Shown here: one piece after another, positions 5,287 through 7,525 of the stretch
How the letters are laid out: each line of letters starts with the position of its first letter
How positions within the stretch are numbered: position 1 is the stretch's first letter
Assembly: GCA_958441075.1 (NCBI GenBank)
Contig: CAUCBQ010000101.1
Span: 1 to 7,525 of the forward strand
Length of the DNA: 7,525 bases
Direction: 5' to 3'
DNA from: an uncultured Clostridiaceae bacterium
GTDB lineage: Bacteria; Bacillota; Clostridia; Lachnospirales; Lachnospiraceae
The notes under the pieces: model-generated
Told to the model about the DNA's origin: nothing
Seen by the model: only the letters and a program-made list of their open reading frames with translations
The model's database searches: none
Position numbers and translations under genes: made by a program

Positions 5287-7525
5287 ATGACTGACAAAAA
5301 AATGCTAGACCGTGTAAGACAGCTTTCACAGTACCGTCTGGTGGATGAAAGGCCTGTTGAGGAGATGAACTCCACAGGAATGGTTCTGGAGCATAAGAAG
5401 AGCGGAGCCAGAATTTTTTTAATGAGCTGTGAAGATGACAATAAGGTATTTTCCATTGGCTTCCGCACTCCGCCGGAGGACAGCACAGGGCTTCCGCATA
5501 TTCTGGAGCACAGTGTTTTGGAGGGATCTGAGAAGTTTCCTGTAAAAGACCCCTTTGTAGAACTGGTAAAGGGCTCTTTAAACACATTTTTAAATGCAAT
5601 GACCTATCCGGATAAGACGGTTTATCCTGTGGCCAGCTGCAATGACAGGGATTTTCAGAATCTGATGGATGTGTATTTGGACGGCGTACTTCATCCTTCC
5701 ATATATCGTGAGCCAAAGATATTTTTACAGGAAGGCTGGCACTATGAGATGGAGGATACAGAGAGCCCTCTGACAATCAACGGCGTGGTTTACAATGAGA
5801 TGAAAGGGGCTTTTTCCTCTCCGGAAAGCGTGCTGGACCGGTATACAAAGGCGGTTCTCTTCCCGGATACTCCATACTGCCATGAATCCGGCGGCGATCC
5901 TGCCTGCATCCCTGATCTGACCTATGAACAGTTTATTGCCTTCCACAAAAATTACTACCATCCTGCCAACAGTTTTATCTATCTTTATGGAAATATGGAT
6001 ATGGCTGAAAAACTGGAGTGGCTGGATCGGGAATATCTATCCCGGTATGACAGAGCGGAGTTTACACTGGACTCCCGTATTCCCATGCAGGAGCCTTTTA
6101 AAAACCCCATAGAGAGGGAAACGACTTATTCAGTAACTGCAGAAGAAGGGACAAAGGGGCGTACCTATCTGTCTTTAAACACTGTAGTGGGAACGGATCT
6201 GGACCCTGAACTCTATGTGGCTTTCCAGATTCTGGAATATACTTTGATTGATGCTCCGGGAGCACCCTTAAAACAGGCGCTGATTGACGCTCATATCGGT
6301 CAGGATATTCTGGGCGGCTATGACAGCGGGATTCTCCAGCCCTGCTTTTCTGTGATTGCCAAAAATGCGGAACGGGAGCAGAAGGGGGAATTCCTTGCTG
6401 TGGTAAAGGGAACCCTGCGCCGTCTGGCGGATCAGGGAATTGACAGAAAGAGCCTTCTTGCGGGATTAAATTATTATGAATTCCGTTACAGGGAAGCAGA
6501 TTACGGTTCTGCGCCCAAAGGACTGATGTACGGTCTCTGGTCTATGGACAGCTGGCTCTATGGCGGAGATCCCATGCTTCATCTCCAGTATCAGAAAACC
6601 TTTGATTTTCTGAAAAAAGCAGTGTCAGAGGGGTATTTTGAGGATCTGATCCGCAGATATCTTCTGGATAATCCCCATGAAGCCTTTGTAATCGTAAGTC
6701 CCTGTGTGGATCAGACAGCCAGGGAGGATAAGGCTCTGGCAGAAAAGCTTAATACTTACCGGGATTCTCTTTCGGAGGAAGAGAGGCGTGAAATTGTTCG
6801 AAAGACAAAGGAGCTGAAAACCTATCAGGAGGAGCCTTCCTCCCAGGAGGATCTGGAAAAGATTCCCATGCTTCAGCGATCAGATATCGGTAAAAAGGCA
6901 GAGGGCTTTTCCTATAAGGTAAAGGAGGAAAGCAAAATTACGGTGATCCACAGTCCTCTGTTCACCGCTGGTATCGGCTATCTGAAGGTACTCTTTGACC
7001 TCTCTGTCCTGCCGGAGGAAGACCTTCCCTACGGAGCTCTTTTAAAGTCAGTGCTGGGCTATGTGGATACGGAGCATTACAGCTACAGCGATCTTACCAG
7101 TGAAATTTATTTAAACAGCGGCGGTTTGGATTTTTCTGTAGGCGGCAGCCAGAAAACAGGACAGCCCGGAATATTTACAGGTACCTTTACCGCCAGCGTA
7201 AAGGTGCTCTATGAAAAGCTGGATTTTGCCTTTGAGATGCTGGAAGAAATCCTTCTGCACTCGAAGCTTACAGATGAAAAGCGTCTGGGAGAGATTTTGG
7301 ACGAAACCTTATCCAGAGCCAGAATGCGTCTGGAAAACAGCTCACACAGCTCTGCTGCTATGAGAGCCGCCTCTTATTATTCGCCCCTGTCCTCCTTCTA
7401 TGACCGCACAGGCGGTATTGGCTTCTATCAGTTTCTGGAGGAAACGGCAGGGCGCTGCAGCCGGGAAGAGGGGTATTGCCTCAGGCTGGCTGAAAAGCTT
7501 AAAGAGACTGCAAAGAGACTTTTTA
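5287..7525 (+). CDS. M16C zinc metalloprotease, presequence-protease (PreP)-like; 3' end beyond the window
   Basis: The frame is open without a stop for 746 codons to the right edge. Family members run to about 970 residues, so roughly the last quarter is missing. The inverted zinc motif HILEH gives H71, E74 (catalytic base) and H75. The distal zinc ligand is E171 in VVYNEMKGAFSSPES. NTFLNAMTYPDKTVYPVAS and YYHPANSFIYLYGN (from Y223) are typical of the PreP/Cym1 branch. The second M16 half starts near residue 240. The M16C-associated linker region covers about 456-700, with a charged, probably helical hairpin near 483-520. The family forms a closed two-half chamber that degrades short unfolded peptides. 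There is no signal peptide, so I infer a cytosolic oligopeptidase. The C-terminal Arg/Tyr residues that complete the active site lie outside the window. In the stretch after the zinc motif (HSVLEGSEKFPVKDPF), Glu79 stands where many relatives have Cys. Confidence 0.93.
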   Translation, partial: MTDKKMLDRVRQLSQYRLVDERPVEEMNSTGMVLEHKKSGARIFLMSCEDDNKVFSIGFRTPPEDSTGLPHILEHSVLEGSEKFPVKDPFVELVKGSLNTFLNAMTYPDKTVYPVASCNDRDFQNLMDVYLDGVLHPSIYREPKIFLQEGWHYEMEDTESPLTINGVVYNEMKGAFSSPESVLDRYTKAVLFPDTPYCHESGGDPACIPDLTYEQFIAFHKNYYHPANSFIYLYGNMDMAEKLEWLDREYLSRYDRAEFTLDSRIPMQEPFKNPIERETTYSVTAEEGTKGRTYLSLNTVVGTDLDPELYVAFQILEYTLIDAPGAPLKQALIDAHIGQDILGGYDSGILQPCFSVIAKNAEREQKGEFLAVVKGTLRRLADQGIDRKSLLAGLNYYEFRYREADYGSAPKGLMYGLWSMDSWLYGGDPMLHLQYQKTFDFLKKAVSEGYFEDLIRRYLLDNPHEAFVIVSPCVDQTAREDKALAEKLNTYRDSLSEEERREIVRKTKELKTYQEEPSSQEDLEKIPMLQRSDIGKKAEGFSYKVKEESKITVIHSPLFTAGIGYLKVLFDLSVLPEEDLPYGALLKSVLGYVDTEHYSYSDLTSEIYLNSGGLDFSVGGSQKTGQPGIFTGTFTASVKVLYEKLDFAFEMLEEILLHSKLTDEKRLGEILDETLSRARMRLENSSHSSAAMRAASYYSPLSSFYDRTGGIGFYQFLEETAGRCSREEGYCLRLAEKLKETAKRLF

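Noticed and set aside
5240..5776. Minus-strand open frame of 178 codons opposite the start of the M16 gene
   Set aside because: It is antisense to the conserved zinc-motif region of the protease and rich in Ser, Pro and Cys without any known motif, so it is a shadow frame.

Overview
This window looks like chromosomal housekeeping DNA from a Gram-positive, low-to-moderate GC Clostridia-type Firmicute, most likely Lachnospiraceae. The evidence is an RNase J of the Bacillus/Clostridium type, strong AGGAGG Shine-Dalgarno sites, a TTG start, mixed GC with many AGA/GGA codons, and a gene order recalling the B. subtilis mltG(yrrL)-trmR(yrrM)-trhP(yrrN/O) cluster. The family-level assignment is inference from protein style, not a search.

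Layout: six genes, all on the + strand, fill the window almost without gaps. (1) The C-terminal bulk of ribonuclease J, whose frame is open to the left edge and carries an Arg/Pro-rich N-terminal extension. (2) A small membrane-anchored protein with the MltG/YceG N-terminal LysM-like domain, an acidic tail and no catalytic domain. (3) A TrmR-type class I O-methyltransferase. (4) A U32-family iron-sulfur protein of the TrhP type. (5) A three-helix membrane protein with a YdcF/DUF218 domain, starting at TTG. (6) The first 746 codons of an M16C (presequence-protease-like) zinc metalloprotease that runs off the right edge. Gaps between genes are 33, 3, 9, 19 and 30 bases. None holds a terminator or a convincing promoter, so a single transcription unit is the simplest reading.

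Functionally, genes 3 and 4 form a recognisable pair for wobble uridine modification: TrhP-type proteins hydroxylate U34 of certain tRNAs to ho5U, and TrmR methylates this to mo5U. RNase J adds a further RNA-metabolism gene. The MltG-like and YdcF proteins are envelope-associated, and the M16 enzyme probably degrades peptides in the cytosol. I found no mobile element, CRISPR array, RNA gene, integration site or obvious novel system. The points most worth checking are the MltG-like protein lacking a catalytic domain, the RNase J extension, and the single-U32 version of the tRNA modification pair.
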